Made by a program: the position numbers and the translations under genes. A stretch of DNA of 64,000 nt, taken from assembly GCF_018614575.1 (NCBI RefSeq), contig NZ_JAGGOJ010000011.1, forward strand, positions 248,001 to 312,000. Direction: 5' to 3'. Below, one piece after another: positions 57,061 to 64,000 of this stretch. The stretch's first letter is position 1; each line of letters starts with the position of its first letter. The notes beneath the pieces are model-generated. The model saw nothing but the letters and a program-made list of their open reading frames with translations. It made no database searches and was not told the DNA's origin. The stretch is from Streptomyces sp. ISL-10. Its GTDB lineage: Bacteria > Actinomycetota > Actinomycetes > Streptomycetales > Streptomycetaceae.

Positions 57061-57774
57061 ATGACTTCGAATGACAGCGCGGGCACCGCGCCGAAGGCCC
57101 CGGCCAAGGATCCCTGGGACCTCCCCGACGTCTCCGGCCTCGTCGTCGGTGTCCTCGGCGGCACCGGCGACCAGGGCCGCGGACTCGCCTACCGGCTGGC
57201 CAAGGCGGGCCAGCAGGTGATCATCGGCTCCCGGTCCACCGAGCGGGCCGCGACCGCCGCGGCGGAACTCGGCCTCGGCATCGAGGGAGCCGACAACGCC
57301 GCGTGCGCCCGGCGCAGTGACGTCGTGATCGTGGCCGTGCCGTGGGACGGGCACGCCAAGACCCTGGAGTCGCTGCGGCAGGAACTCGCGGGCAAGCTCG
57401 TCGTCGACTGCGTCAACCCGCTCGGCTTCGACAAGAAGGGCGCGTACGCGCTGAAGCCGGAGGAGGGCAGCGCCGCCGAGCAGGCCGCCGCGCTGCTGCC
57501 CGACTCGCGGGTGACCGCGGCCTTCCACCACCTGTCGGCCGTGCTCCTCCAGGACGAGTCGATCGGCGAGATCGACACCGATGTGATGGTGCTCGGCGAG
57601 TCCCGCGCGGACACCGACATCGTGCAGGCACTCGCGGGCCGCATCCCCGGCATGCGCGGCGTGTTCGCGGGCCGGCTGCGCAATGCCCACCAGGTCGAGT
57701 CGCTCGTCGCCAACCTGATCTCCGTGAACCGCCGCTACAAGGCGCACGCGGGCTTGCGCGTCACCGACGTGTAG
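57061..57774 (+). CDS. npdG: NADPH-dependent F420 reductase
   Basis: A 237-residue oxidoreductase that moves hydride between NADPH and coenzyme F420. The NADP-binding segment VVGVLGGTGDQGRGLAYRL with VIIGSRSTERA (Ser-Arg for the 2'-phosphate) is at residues about 30-60. VVIVAVPWDGHAKTLES, VVDCVNPLGFDKKGAYA and AAFHHLSAVLL follow as in NpdG/Fno. A ~25-residue N-terminal extension precedes. ATG 57061; monocistronic, with a small membrane protein gene 105 bases downstream. Confidence 0.92.
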   Translation: MTSNDSAGTAPKAPAKDPWDLPDVSGLVVGVLGGTGDQGRGLAYRLAKAGQQVIIGSRSTERAATAAAELGLGIEGADNAACARRSDVVIVAVPWDGHAKTLESLRQELAGKLVVDCVNPLGFDKKGAYALKPEEGSAAEQAAALLPDSRVTAAFHHLSAVLLQDESIGEIDTDVMVLGESRADTDIVQALAGRIPGMRGVFAGRLRNAHQVESLVANLISVNRRYKAHAGLRVTDV

Positions 57775-57878
57775 CGCGGCGGGGGCATGGGGGACACTGG
57801 GGGCCTACCTCCCCGTACGCCCTGGCGGGCGTGGGAGGTGTGCCCCCCATCCGAAGGACCCGACAGGAGTCGCACCCC

Positions 57879-58067
57879 ATGCCCCGCCTCGCTCTCTACT
57901 CCCTCGTCGTCTGCGTGCTCTCCGTCGCCGCGGCGGTGCTGTCCTTCACGCAGGGCATGTGGCTCGGGATCGTCTGGGTGCTGCTCGCCGGCCTGTCGTC
58001 GAACATGGCCTGGTACTACATCCGCCGTGCCAGGGCGCAGCGCGAGGCCGGCGCACCGTCAGCGTGA
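57879..58067 (+). CDS. Small two-TM membrane protein
   Basis: A 62-residue protein: ALYSLVVCVLSVAAAVLSF and GIVWVLLAGLSSNMAWYYI are two membrane helices, followed by a basic tail RRARAQREAG. An ACAGGAGT ribosome site is 11 bases upstream. Such small proteins are conserved in Streptomyces beside the site-2 protease gene. The function is unknown. It is convergent with the protease gene, 13 bases away. Confidence 0.85.
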   Translation: MPRLALYSLVVCVLSVAAAVLSFTQGMWLGIVWVLLAGLSSNMAWYYIRRARAQREAGAPSA

Positions 58068-58080
58068 GGTGCGCACGTCG

Positions 58081-58878
58081 TCAGGGTGAGACGCAGAGGT
58101 CGTTCTGCCCGTCCCAGAACATGAAGAGGTCCCGCCCGCAATAGATCTCGGCCTGGTGCACGCCGAGCGCCTCCATGACGCCGTACACCGCGTCGAAGAA
58201 GACATGGTTGACCTCGGGGATCCACAGGATCACGAAGACGGCGAGCAGACCGAACGGTGCGACCGGCTCCACCTGGCGGCGCACCTTGTACGGCAGCCAG
58301 GGCTCTATCACGCCGTAGCCGTCCAGCCCCGGCACCGGCAGGAAGTTCAGGATCGCGGCCGTGACCTGGAGCATGGCGAGGAACGCGAGCGCCAGCCGGA
58401 AGGGCAGGGGCACCCCATCGAGGGCCCCCAGCCAGAACGGCGCGGTGCAGACAGCGGCGAAGAGCACGTTCGTCAGCGGGCCCGCCGCGGAGATCAGGCT
58501 GTGCTTCCAGCGCCCCCGGACGCGGTGCATCTCGATGAAGACGGCGCCGCCGGGCAGACCGATACCGCCCAGGATCACGAAGATCACGGGCAGCACGACG
58601 CTCAGCAGGGCGTGGGTGTACTTCAGCGGGTTCAGCGTCAGATAGCCCTTGGCGCCGACCGAGATGTCCCCGCCGTGCAGCGCGGTGCGGGCGTGCGCGT
58701 ACTCGTGCAGACAGAGCGAGACGATCCACGCCGAGACCACGAACAGGAAGACCGCGAGCCCGGGGCTGGCCGCGAAGTCCGTCCACACGGCCCAGCCCGT
58801 CACCGCCATCACCGCGGCGATCCCGAGGAACACGGGACTGATCATGCGGTCGCTGTGGCGCCTGGCAGCGGTGGTCAT
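58081..58878 (-). CDS. Site-2 protease family (M50) membrane metallopeptidase
   Basis: A 265-residue intramembrane zinc protease. The catalytic HExxH is in IVSLCLHEYAHARTALHGGD (about residue 62), and the third ligand is in ILNFLPVPGLDGYGV (NxxPxxxLDG). At least five membrane helices surround them (VFLGIAAVMAVTGWAVW, LAVFLFVVSAWIVSLCL, LLSVVLPVIFVILGGIG and others). It belongs to the short S2P group without PDZ domain. Members cleave membrane-bound regulators such as anti-sigma factors, but the substrate is unknown here. The start ATG 58878 follows GGAGCC; the C-terminus carries an extra soluble stretch (YCGRDLFMFWDGQND). Confidence 0.9.
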   Translation of the reverse strand: MTTAARRHSDRMISPVFLGIAAVMAVTGWAVWTDFAASPGLAVFLFVVSAWIVSLCLHEYAHARTALHGGDISVGAKGYLTLNPLKYTHALLSVVLPVIFVILGGIGLPGGAVFIEMHRVRGRWKHSLISAAGPLTNVLFAAVCTAPFWLGALDGVPLPFRLALAFLAMLQVTAAILNFLPVPGLDGYGVIEPWLPYKVRRQVEPVAPFGLLAVFVILWIPEVNHVFFDAVYGVMEALGVHQAEIYCGRDLFMFWDGQNDLCVSP

Positions 58879-59044
58879 GGATACGGCTCCTGGGGACGCG
58901 GGCGGTTCGTGCGACAGGGATGTGCGGGGGCGGGCGTGCGCGTGTGCGGAGTAGACCGTACCGGTGACACGGGGAGAACGCCCCGGGGCCCTCCCCGGTT
59001 CCTGCCCTGCCCCGTGGGCCGCCGCCGCACACCGGGAAACATGG

Positions 59045-59590
59045 ACCGGGCGACGCTTCTGTCTCCTCGGCAGCACCCAGGCCGTCCGCGCCGACGGCAC
59101 GCCCGTCGCGCTCGAAGGCGCACGGCTGTGCCCCCTGCTGACCGTGCTCGCGCAGCGCCCCGGACACGCGGTCCCCCGTCGCCGTGCTGGTCGACGAGGC
59201 GTGGGGCACAGATCAGCCGGTCGCCGCGCACGTCGCCGCGCAGGTCCTTGGTCGGCCGGTGCGCCGGGCCGTCGGCACGAGGCGATCGCTATCGGCGGCC
59301 GGCGCACAGGCGGTAGCCGCTCGCCCTGTGCCGTGCCGTCGACGTCCTGCCGGAACTGGCCGCCCTCTGCGGGGCCAAGCCCCTGGACGAGCCGCTCCAG
59401 GCCTTGCGGAATCGCGGGCGCGAGACGGGACGGGCGGCACCGGCGCCGACCGCGTACAGGGAGGTACGCAAGGACCCGGCGGACCGGCTCGGCGCCGATC
59501 CGGGGCGGAACTGCTTTCGCGGCACCGCAAGTTGCGGCCCCGGTCCCTGTGGCACGCGGCAATTTCTCGTCCACGGGGGACTACTGACGG
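59045..59590 (+). pseudogene. Decayed SARP/BTAD-type regulator
   Basis: Broken frames give RFCLLGSTQAVRADGTPVALEGARL (the winged-helix start of SARP regulators), then VAVLVDEAWGTDQPVAAHVA, a large gap, then LPELAALCGAKPLDEPLQALR and YREVRKDPADRLGADPG with the BTAD ending. At least three frame changes and loss of the middle ~100 residues make it non-functional. Intact SARPs activate antibiotic clusters; no such cluster is visible nearby. Confidence 0.72.
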
Positions 59591-59910
59591 TGAGTCCGAA
59601 GATGCGGCGCGTTGTCGGGGCCGGCGCACGACGCCGTGGCCGGCGACGGTCGCCCGGCCGGCGTCGGGGGCGACCGACAGCGTATGAGGATGGTCTTGCC
59701 GGTGCCGTTGGGCCGAGGGCGCCGAGGGCCGTGCCCGCCCTCACGGACGTCGAGGTCCGCCCCTGTCCAGCGCTTTGGCCTCGCCGCAGTGCCTCACGGG
59801 GCCCCGTACTTCAGCGGCATTGGAGTCGAGTCTGTCCTGCGGGTGCCGTGGTGCACGACGGACCGCCGAGACGATGTCGATGTCTCCCCGGCGGTCACTG
59901 TTCTTGCAGG
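59591..59910. other. Debris region
   Basis: Apart from the short ABC fragment, no coding or regulatory element could be recognised in these ~320 bases. Confidence 0.4.
59680..59745 (-). pseudogene. ABC-transporter ATPase fragment (Walker A)
   Basis: The minus strand reads ALGALG, then after a one-base slip RPNGTGKTILIRC, the Walker A (GPNGxGKTTLIRxL) of an ABC ATPase. Only about 20 residues can be recognised. The fragment stands among other debris between the SARP relic and the cupin gene. Confidence 0.4.
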
Positions 59911-60285
59911 TCAGGCACCGGACTTCGCGTACTCCCCGAAGCCGACCCAGTCGAGCATGACGCACGGCTCGTCGCCGACGACGTAGGCGTCGTGCCCGGG
60001 TGCGACGGTGACGAACTGGCCCGGCTCCGCGTCGGCCGTCTCGCCGTCGTCCATGACGATCGTCATCCGTCCGCTGACGACGTAACCCACATGGGACGCC
60101 ATGCAACTGTCCGTCCCCGCGATGGGCTTGACGTGGGTGGACCAGCGCCAGCCCGGTTCGAACACGGCCCGGCCGACCGGCCCGTGCTCCGTGTTGAGGA
60201 GGTCGAGCCTCCCCTTCCCCTCGGTGAACTCCCGTGTCTCGTCAGCCGAGTCGAACGTCCTGCTCACGATACCCGCCATGGTCAT
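59911..60285 (-). CDS. Cupin domain protein
   Basis: A 124-residue single-domain cupin. The barrel shows FEPGWRWSTHVKPIAGT, SHVGYVVSGRMTIVMDDGE, and PGQFVTVAPGHDAYVVGDE with the two cupin motifs and possible metal-binding His residues (THV and SHVG and PGHDAY). Small cupins of this type bind metals or small ligands, and some regulate or isomerise; no specific role can be given. Starts at 60285 or 60279 are both plausible (ATGACCATG). A single gene upstream of panB debris-free DNA. Confidence 0.88.
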   Translation of the reverse strand: MTMAGIVSRTFDSADETREFTEGKGRLDLLNTEHGPVGRAVFEPGWRWSTHVKPIAGTDSCMASHVGYVVSGRMTIVMDDGETADAEPGQFVTVAPGHDAYVVGDEPCVMLDWVGFGEYAKSGA

Positions 60286-60402
60286 CCGCCTCCTGGCGGC
60301 GTTGCTGCGCATCCCGAGTCCATCTCTCACGTTACGCGCCGACCCGTGCGGCAGCCCGCCGACGGGGGAAGATCGGCGGGCTGCCGGCCGTACCGGGAGT
60401 GG

Positions 60403-61305
60403 TCAGTGGAAGGTGTGCTCCTCGGCGGGGAAGGCCCCGCCGACGACGTCCTCCGCGAATGCCTTCGCCGCATCGCCCAGAACCCGGCGCAGGTCGGCGT
60501 ACTGCTTGGTGAAGCGCGGCACCTTGCCGCCCGTCAGGCCCGCCATGTCGGTCCACACGAGCACCTGCGCGTCCGTGTCCGGCCCGGCGCCGATGCCGAT
60601 GGTGGGGATGTGCACGGAGCGGGTGACCTCGGCGGCGACCTCCGCCGGCACCAGCTCCAGGACGACGGCGAACGCGCCCGCGTCCTGGGCGGCCTTGGCG
60701 TCGCGGATCAGCCGGTGCGCCGCCTCGTCGCCGCGGCCCTGCACGCGGTAGCCCATGGTGTTCACGGACTGGGGGGTCAGGCCGAGGTGGGAGACGACCG
60801 GGATGCCGGACTCGACGATCAGCTCGGTCTGCGCGAGCGACCGCTCGCCGCCCTCCAGCTTGACGGCTCCGACGCCCGCCTCCTTCACCAGCCGGGTCGC
60901 GTTGCGCAGCGCCTGGACCGGGCCCTCCTGGTACGAGCCGAACGGCAGGTCGCCGACGATCAGGGCGCGCTTGGTGCCCCGTACGACGGCGGCGGAGAGC
61001 AGTGTCATCTCGTCCATCGTCACGGGCACGGTGGTCTCGTAACCGAGGTGACAGTTGCCCATCGAGTCCCCGACCAGCATGACAGGGATGCCGGCCTCGT
61101 CGAAGACGGACGCGGTCATCGCGTCGTACGCGGTGAGCATGGCCCACTTCTCGCCCCGCTCCTTGGCGGCGGTGATGTCGTGGACGGTGATGCGGCGCCG
61201 CTGCGTCCCGCCGTAGAGCGCCTTGCTGTGGGACGCCTTGCCGTCGGACGGCCTGCTGTCGGACGGGCGGGCGGCGGGCTGGTTCTGCGCAGCCTGAAGC
61301 GTCAT
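60403..61305 (-). CDS. panB: 3-methyl-2-oxobutanoate hydroxymethyltransferase
   Basis: A 300-residue PanB, the first enzyme of pantothenate synthesis (ketoisovalerate + methylene-THF to ketopantoate). Conserved blocks: WAMLTAYDAMTASVFDEAGI, VMLVGDSMGNCHLGYETTVPVTMDEM (metal Asp), LPFGSYQ, AVKLEGGE (metal Glu), and GIPVVSHLGLTPQSVN. The ~40-residue N-terminal extension before RRRITVHDITAAK is Ser/Lys-rich and typical of Streptomyces. The start ATG 61305 has AAGGAGCC in good position; an earlier ATG at 61329 lacks a ribosome site. It diverges from the exporter gene. Confidence 0.95.
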   Translation of the reverse strand: MTLQAAQNQPAARPSDSRPSDGKASHSKALYGGTQRRRITVHDITAAKERGEKWAMLTAYDAMTASVFDEAGIPVMLVGDSMGNCHLGYETTVPVTMDEMTLLSAAVVRGTKRALIVGDLPFGSYQEGPVQALRNATRLVKEAGVGAVKLEGGERSLAQTELIVESGIPVVSHLGLTPQSVNTMGYRVQGRGDEAAHRLIRDAKAAQDAGAFAVVLELVPAEVAAEVTRSVHIPTIGIGAGPDTDAQVLVWTDMAGLTGGKVPRFTKQYADLRRVLGDAAKAFAEDVVGGAFPAEEHTFH

Positions 61306-61421
61306 GGCTGATCGGCTCCTTGTTGTCATCTCGAGGCGTCCTTACGACGTCCCCGGACCGCCTCCATGGTGGCACTACGTGCCGCCGGGCGAAAGGGGGC
61401 CCTGTTCCGTAAAGTGTTCCT

Positions 61422-61440
61422 ATACGAGACGGTCTCGTAT
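61422..61440. promoter_or_regulatory. TetR-type operator ATACGAGAC-G-GTCTCGTAT before the exporter
   Basis: A perfect 19-bp palindrome 27 bases before the exporter ATG, where it would cover the -10 region. The TetR gene at 63148 immediately downstream of the exporter is the natural candidate to bind it. Confidence 0.78.
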
Positions 61441-61466
61441 CGAAATCGGTTTAGGCTGGTTGCCCC

Positions 61467-63071
61467 ATGCCCACCCCGCCCGGTGACCCCGCCACGCTGT
61501 GCATCCCTGAGGTCGTACGTCGCAGACGCTGGGCGACCCTCACCGTCCTGATGTTCAGCCTGCTCATCGTGGTGCTGGACAACTCGATCCTGAACGTGGC
61601 GGTCAGGGTCATCGCCGCCCCCGAGCCCATCGGCCTCGGCGCCACCCAGAGCCAGCTGGAGTGGGCGATCAACTCCTACACGCTCGTCTTCGCCGGTCTG
61701 CTGTTCACGGCGGGCCTGCTGGGCGACCGCATCGGCCGCAAGAAGGTGCTGCTCTTCGGCGTCGCCGTGTTCGGGTCGGGATCCGCGCTCGCCGCGTTCT
61801 CCGGCTCGCCGACCGAGCTGATCGCCTACCGGGCGATGATGGGCTTCGGCGCGGCCTTCGTGATGCCCGCGACGCTGGCCGTGCTGATGAACGTCTTCGA
61901 GCGCGACGAACAGCCCAGGGCGATCGGTGTCTGGACCGGCAGTGTCGGCCTCGCCATCGCGATCGGCCCCATCACGGGAGGACTGCTCCTCGAACACTTC
62001 TGGTGGGGCTCGATCTTCCTGATCAATGTGCCCGTCGTGATCACCGCCCTGGTGGCCATGACTCTGCTGGTCCCCGACTCCAAGGACCCGAACCCCGGCC
62101 GGATCGACGCCCTGGGCGTCGTCCTGTCCGTCGTCGGTCTCGTCCTGCTGGTCTCGGGCATCATCCGCGGCGGCGAGCTCGCCGACTTCACGGCCCCGTC
62201 CGTGCTCCTCCCCATGCTCGGGGGCCTCGCGGTGCTGGCCGGCTTCGTCCTGCACGAGAGGCGCAGCGACCATCCGTCGATCGACATGTCGTACTTCGCC
62301 AGGCCGGCGTTCGCCGCCGCCGTCGCCGCGATCGCGCTGGTCTTCTTCGCGCTCATGGGCGTGACCTTCTTCTCCGCGTTCTACCTGCAGAGCGTGCGGG
62401 GCCACAGCGCGCTGGAGGCCGGGATGCTGATCATGCCGCTGGCGGTGACGCAGGTGGTGTTCGCGCCACGCGCCCGGCTGGTCGTGGACCGCTTCGGCGC
62501 CCGGGCCACCTGCGCGGCGGGCCTGCTGATGGTCGCGGGCGGCCTCGGCGCGTTCGCGTTCTTCGACGCGTCGACGCCGGTGTGGGTGCTGGAGACCGTC
62601 TTCTTCGTCCAGGGCACGGGAATGGCGCACGTCATGCCGCCGGTGACGGTGGCCGTGATGCAGACGCTGCCGCGGGAGAAGGCCGGCTCGGGCTCGGCCA
62701 TCAACAACACGTTCCGCCAGGTCGGCGGCGCCCTGGGCGTCGCGGTGCTCGGCTCGCTGCTGTCCGCGCACTACCGGGGCGAGATCGAACCCCACCTCAC
62801 CGGCCTGCCGGCCGGGGTCAGGGAGGCGGCGGGCGAGTCGATCGAGGCGACGCTCGGCGCGGCGGAGGCACTGGGTCCGGCGGGCAAGGCGCTGGTGGGC
62901 CCGGCGAACGACGCGTTCCTGAGCGCGATGCACCTGACGGCGCTGGGATCGGCGGGGGTGTCCCTGATCGGGGCGCTGATGGTGGCGCTCTTCCTGCCCG
63001 GCCGCGACGGGACGCGGCCGGGTGCGCCGCCCGCTCCCGAGCGGGCGCCGGCCAGCGCCGCCCGCCCGTGA
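61467..63071 (+). CDS. MFS exporter, DHA2 (EmrB/QacA-like) family
   Basis: A 534-residue, 14-TM transporter. TM1 [22 protein letters not shown] has the D-x-ILNVA motif of DHA2, [16 protein letters not shown] is motif A, and [20 protein letters not shown] is motif C of antiporters. The C-terminal region has [20 protein letters not shown]. It is a drug:H+ antiporter; the substrate is unknown. It is preceded by a strong TetR-type operator and followed, 76 bases on, by a TetR gene in the same direction, a frequent self-regulated efflux unit. ATG 61467. Confidence 0.93.
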   Translation: MPTPPGDPATLCIPEVVRRRRWATLTVLMFSLLIVVLDNSILNVAVRVIAAPEPIGLGATQSQLEWAINSYTLVFAGLLFTAGLLGDRIGRKKVLLFGVAVFGSGSALAAFSGSPTELIAYRAMMGFGAAFVMPATLAVLMNVFERDEQPRAIGVWTGSVGLAIAIGPITGGLLLEHFWWGSIFLINVPVVITALVAMTLLVPDSKDPNPGRIDALGVVLSVVGLVLLVSGIIRGGELADFTAPSVLLPMLGGLAVLAGFVLHERRSDHPSIDMSYFARPAFAAAVAAIALVFFALMGVTFFSAFYLQSVRGHSALEAGMLIMPLAVTQVVFAPRARLVVDRFGARATCAAGLLMVAGGLGAFAFFDASTPVWVLETVFFVQGTGMAHVMPPVTVAVMQTLPREKAGSGSAINNTFRQVGGALGVAVLGSLLSAHYRGEIEPHLTGLPAGVREAAGESIEATLGAAEALGPAGKALVGPANDAFLSAMHLTALGSAGVSLIGALMVALFLPGRDGTRPGAPPAPERAPASAARP

Positions 63072-63147
63072 GCGGCGGGGGCAGGGCGGGGTGCAGGGAG
63101 GCGTGAGCAGTACGAAAAGCATGAAGAGCCTACGAGAGAATGGGCGC

Positions 63148-64000
63148 ATGGCGGCGAAAGGCAAGGCGGCAGTGCCCCCGGAGCGTCGGCAGGACGCGCC
63201 CGGGCCGGTCACGGCGCCCGATTCCGCTGCCGCGCCGAGCACGGGGCGCCACGTGGAGGTCGGTCCCGGCGGGGACGCGCACGCTGCGCCTGCGCCTGGC
63301 CGGAACCCCCGGCTCACGTACGCGCCGGGCAGGGACACCCGTGCCGCGCAGGCGCCGGGCAGGGACACCCGTGCCGTGCAGGCGCCGGACAGGGACACGC
63401 GCGCCGCGCACGCGCCGGGCAAGGACACCCGTGCCGCGCACGCGCCGGACAGGGACACGCGCGCGCCGGCCACCGGCACCCGCACCGCGCACGCGCCCGA
63501 CCGGGACACCCGCACCGCGCAGGACACACGCGGGTCCGGTGCGGCGCCCCGGCGAGGTCGTCCCCGGAGCGAGGCCGTCGAGCGGTCCATCATCGACGCC
63601 GTCGTCCGGCTCCTGGAGGAGGGCGTGTCCATCTCCGACCTCTCCATCGAGCGCATAGCCCGCACCGCTGGGGTCGGCAAGGCCACCATCTACCGCCGCT
63701 GGGAGGGCAAGGAGTCCCTCCTCGTCGACGTCGTCCGCTCCATGGAGCCCGCCGACCCGCCCCTGCCCGGCACCTCCGTGCGCGACGACCTGGTGGCCAT
63801 CGTCGAGATGCTCCGCCGGCGCGGTCTCGCCAAGCGCTCCTCCGCCCTCCTGCACAACGTCTTCGCGCAGATGCAGAACTATCCCCAGCTCTGGGAGATG
63901 TACCACCGCATCGCCGTCGCCCCGCGCCGTGAGCGCATGGACGCCGTCCTGCGGCGCGGCGTCGAGAACGGCGAGATACGCGCCGACGTCGACTTCGACC
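63148..64000 (+). CDS. TetR family regulator with decapeptide-repeat N-terminus, 3'-truncated by window edge
   Basis: The frame is open from ATG 63148 to the window end (284 residues seen). Residues 1-55 are Ala/Pro-rich. Residues about 55-125 are six to seven copies of the decapeptide AP(G/D)RDTRAA(Q/H), one 30-bp unit each. Then GAAPRRGRPRSEAVERSI opens a TetR HTH (VSISDLSIERIARTAGVGKATIYRRWEGKESLL, about 145-190). The ligand domain continues past the edge. Usual TetR proteins lack such an extension; it is likely disordered and basic/acidic alternating, perhaps modulating DNA binding. It follows the DHA2 exporter and probably binds the 61422 palindrome. Confidence 0.87.
   Translation, partial: MAAKGKAAVPPERRQDAPGPVTAPDSAAAPSTGRHVEVGPGGDAHAAPAPGRNPRLTYAPGRDTRAAQAPGRDTRAVQAPDRDTRAAHAPGKDTRAAHAPDRDTRAPATGTRTAHAPDRDTRTAQDTRGSGAAPRRGRPRSEAVERSIIDAVVRLLEEGVSISDLSIERIARTAGVGKATIYRRWEGKESLLVDVVRSMEPADPPLPGTSVRDDLVAIVEMLRRRGLAKRSSALLHNVFAQMQNYPQLWEMYHRIAVAPRRERMDAVLRRGVENGEIRADVDFD

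Noticed and set aside
63310..63530. 30-bp tandem repeats near the right edge as a CRISPR array
   Set aside because: The units are contiguous without spacers and translate to a decapeptide repeat in the TetR frame.

Overview
The window is chromosomal DNA of a Streptomyces or close relative. GC is very high, third codon positions are almost all G or C, GTG/TTG/CTG starts and 4-base stop/start overlaps are common, and there is an actinobacterial type A RNase P RNA, DmdR/IdeR iron boxes, an F420 reductase, XRE+TPR regulator pairs, SARP and Trypco1 relics, and the Nif3 / zinc-ribbon / RNase H-phosphatase cluster known from actinobacteria. No tRNA, rRNA or CRISPR array was seen.

Layout. 1-5 kb: a partial secreted protein, a seven-blade YVTN propeller protein and a DHA2-type MFS exporter. 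4.7-6 kb: a scar with an intact Trypco1 gene, a frameshifted trypsin-like protease and a response regulator lacking its DNA-binding domain. 6.2-9.3 kb: an operon of MaoC hydratase, zinc alcohol dehydrogenase and SDR behind a KstR-like operator. 9.3-10.7 kb: gene debris (glycosylase, FG-GAP and IS630 relics). 10.7-23.2 kb: mostly core genes, including an iron-siderophore lipoprotein under an iron box, the Nif3/zinc-ribbon/RNase H operon, a KDPG-type aldolase, yaaA, an RNB ribonuclease and a MerR regulator.

23.3-28.9 kb: rnpB, whose last 16 bases are repeated 5.2 kb downstream. The two copies bracket a graspetide (omega-ester RiPP) cluster of precursor, ATP-grasp ligase and isoaspartyl-methyltransferase homologue, with two tiny coupled genes and an XRE/TPR regulator pair. 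I read this as a mobile cargo island inserted in the 3' end of rnpB whose integrase has been lost.

29.4-40.9 kb: the most unusual part, a same-strand defence-like island. Its genes encode a PIN/NYN-like + FHA protein, a diverged GCS2-like ligase, a zinc-finger protein with a C-terminal KH-like motif, a vWA protein, a protein kinase with a propeller-like tail, and an alpha-helical repeat protein. Four of them overlap by 4 bases. A GmrSD-type (DUF262/DUF1524) nuclease gene follows, broken by one in-frame TAG. The combination suggests a phosphorylation-controlled system acting on RNA; this is inference.

41-64 kb: ordinary chromosomal genes (SDRs, MFS exporters, TetR regulators, Rsm22-like methyltransferase, prim-pol domain protein, FTR1 permease with an EfeO relic, PhzF, heme oxygenase under an iron box, methionine aminopeptidase, F420 reductase, site-2 protease, PanB), interspersed with relics (PhoD, SARP, ABC ATPase) and several families of intergenic repeats. 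The window ends inside a TetR gene with a decapeptide-repeat N-terminus, probably the regulator of the preceding exporter.
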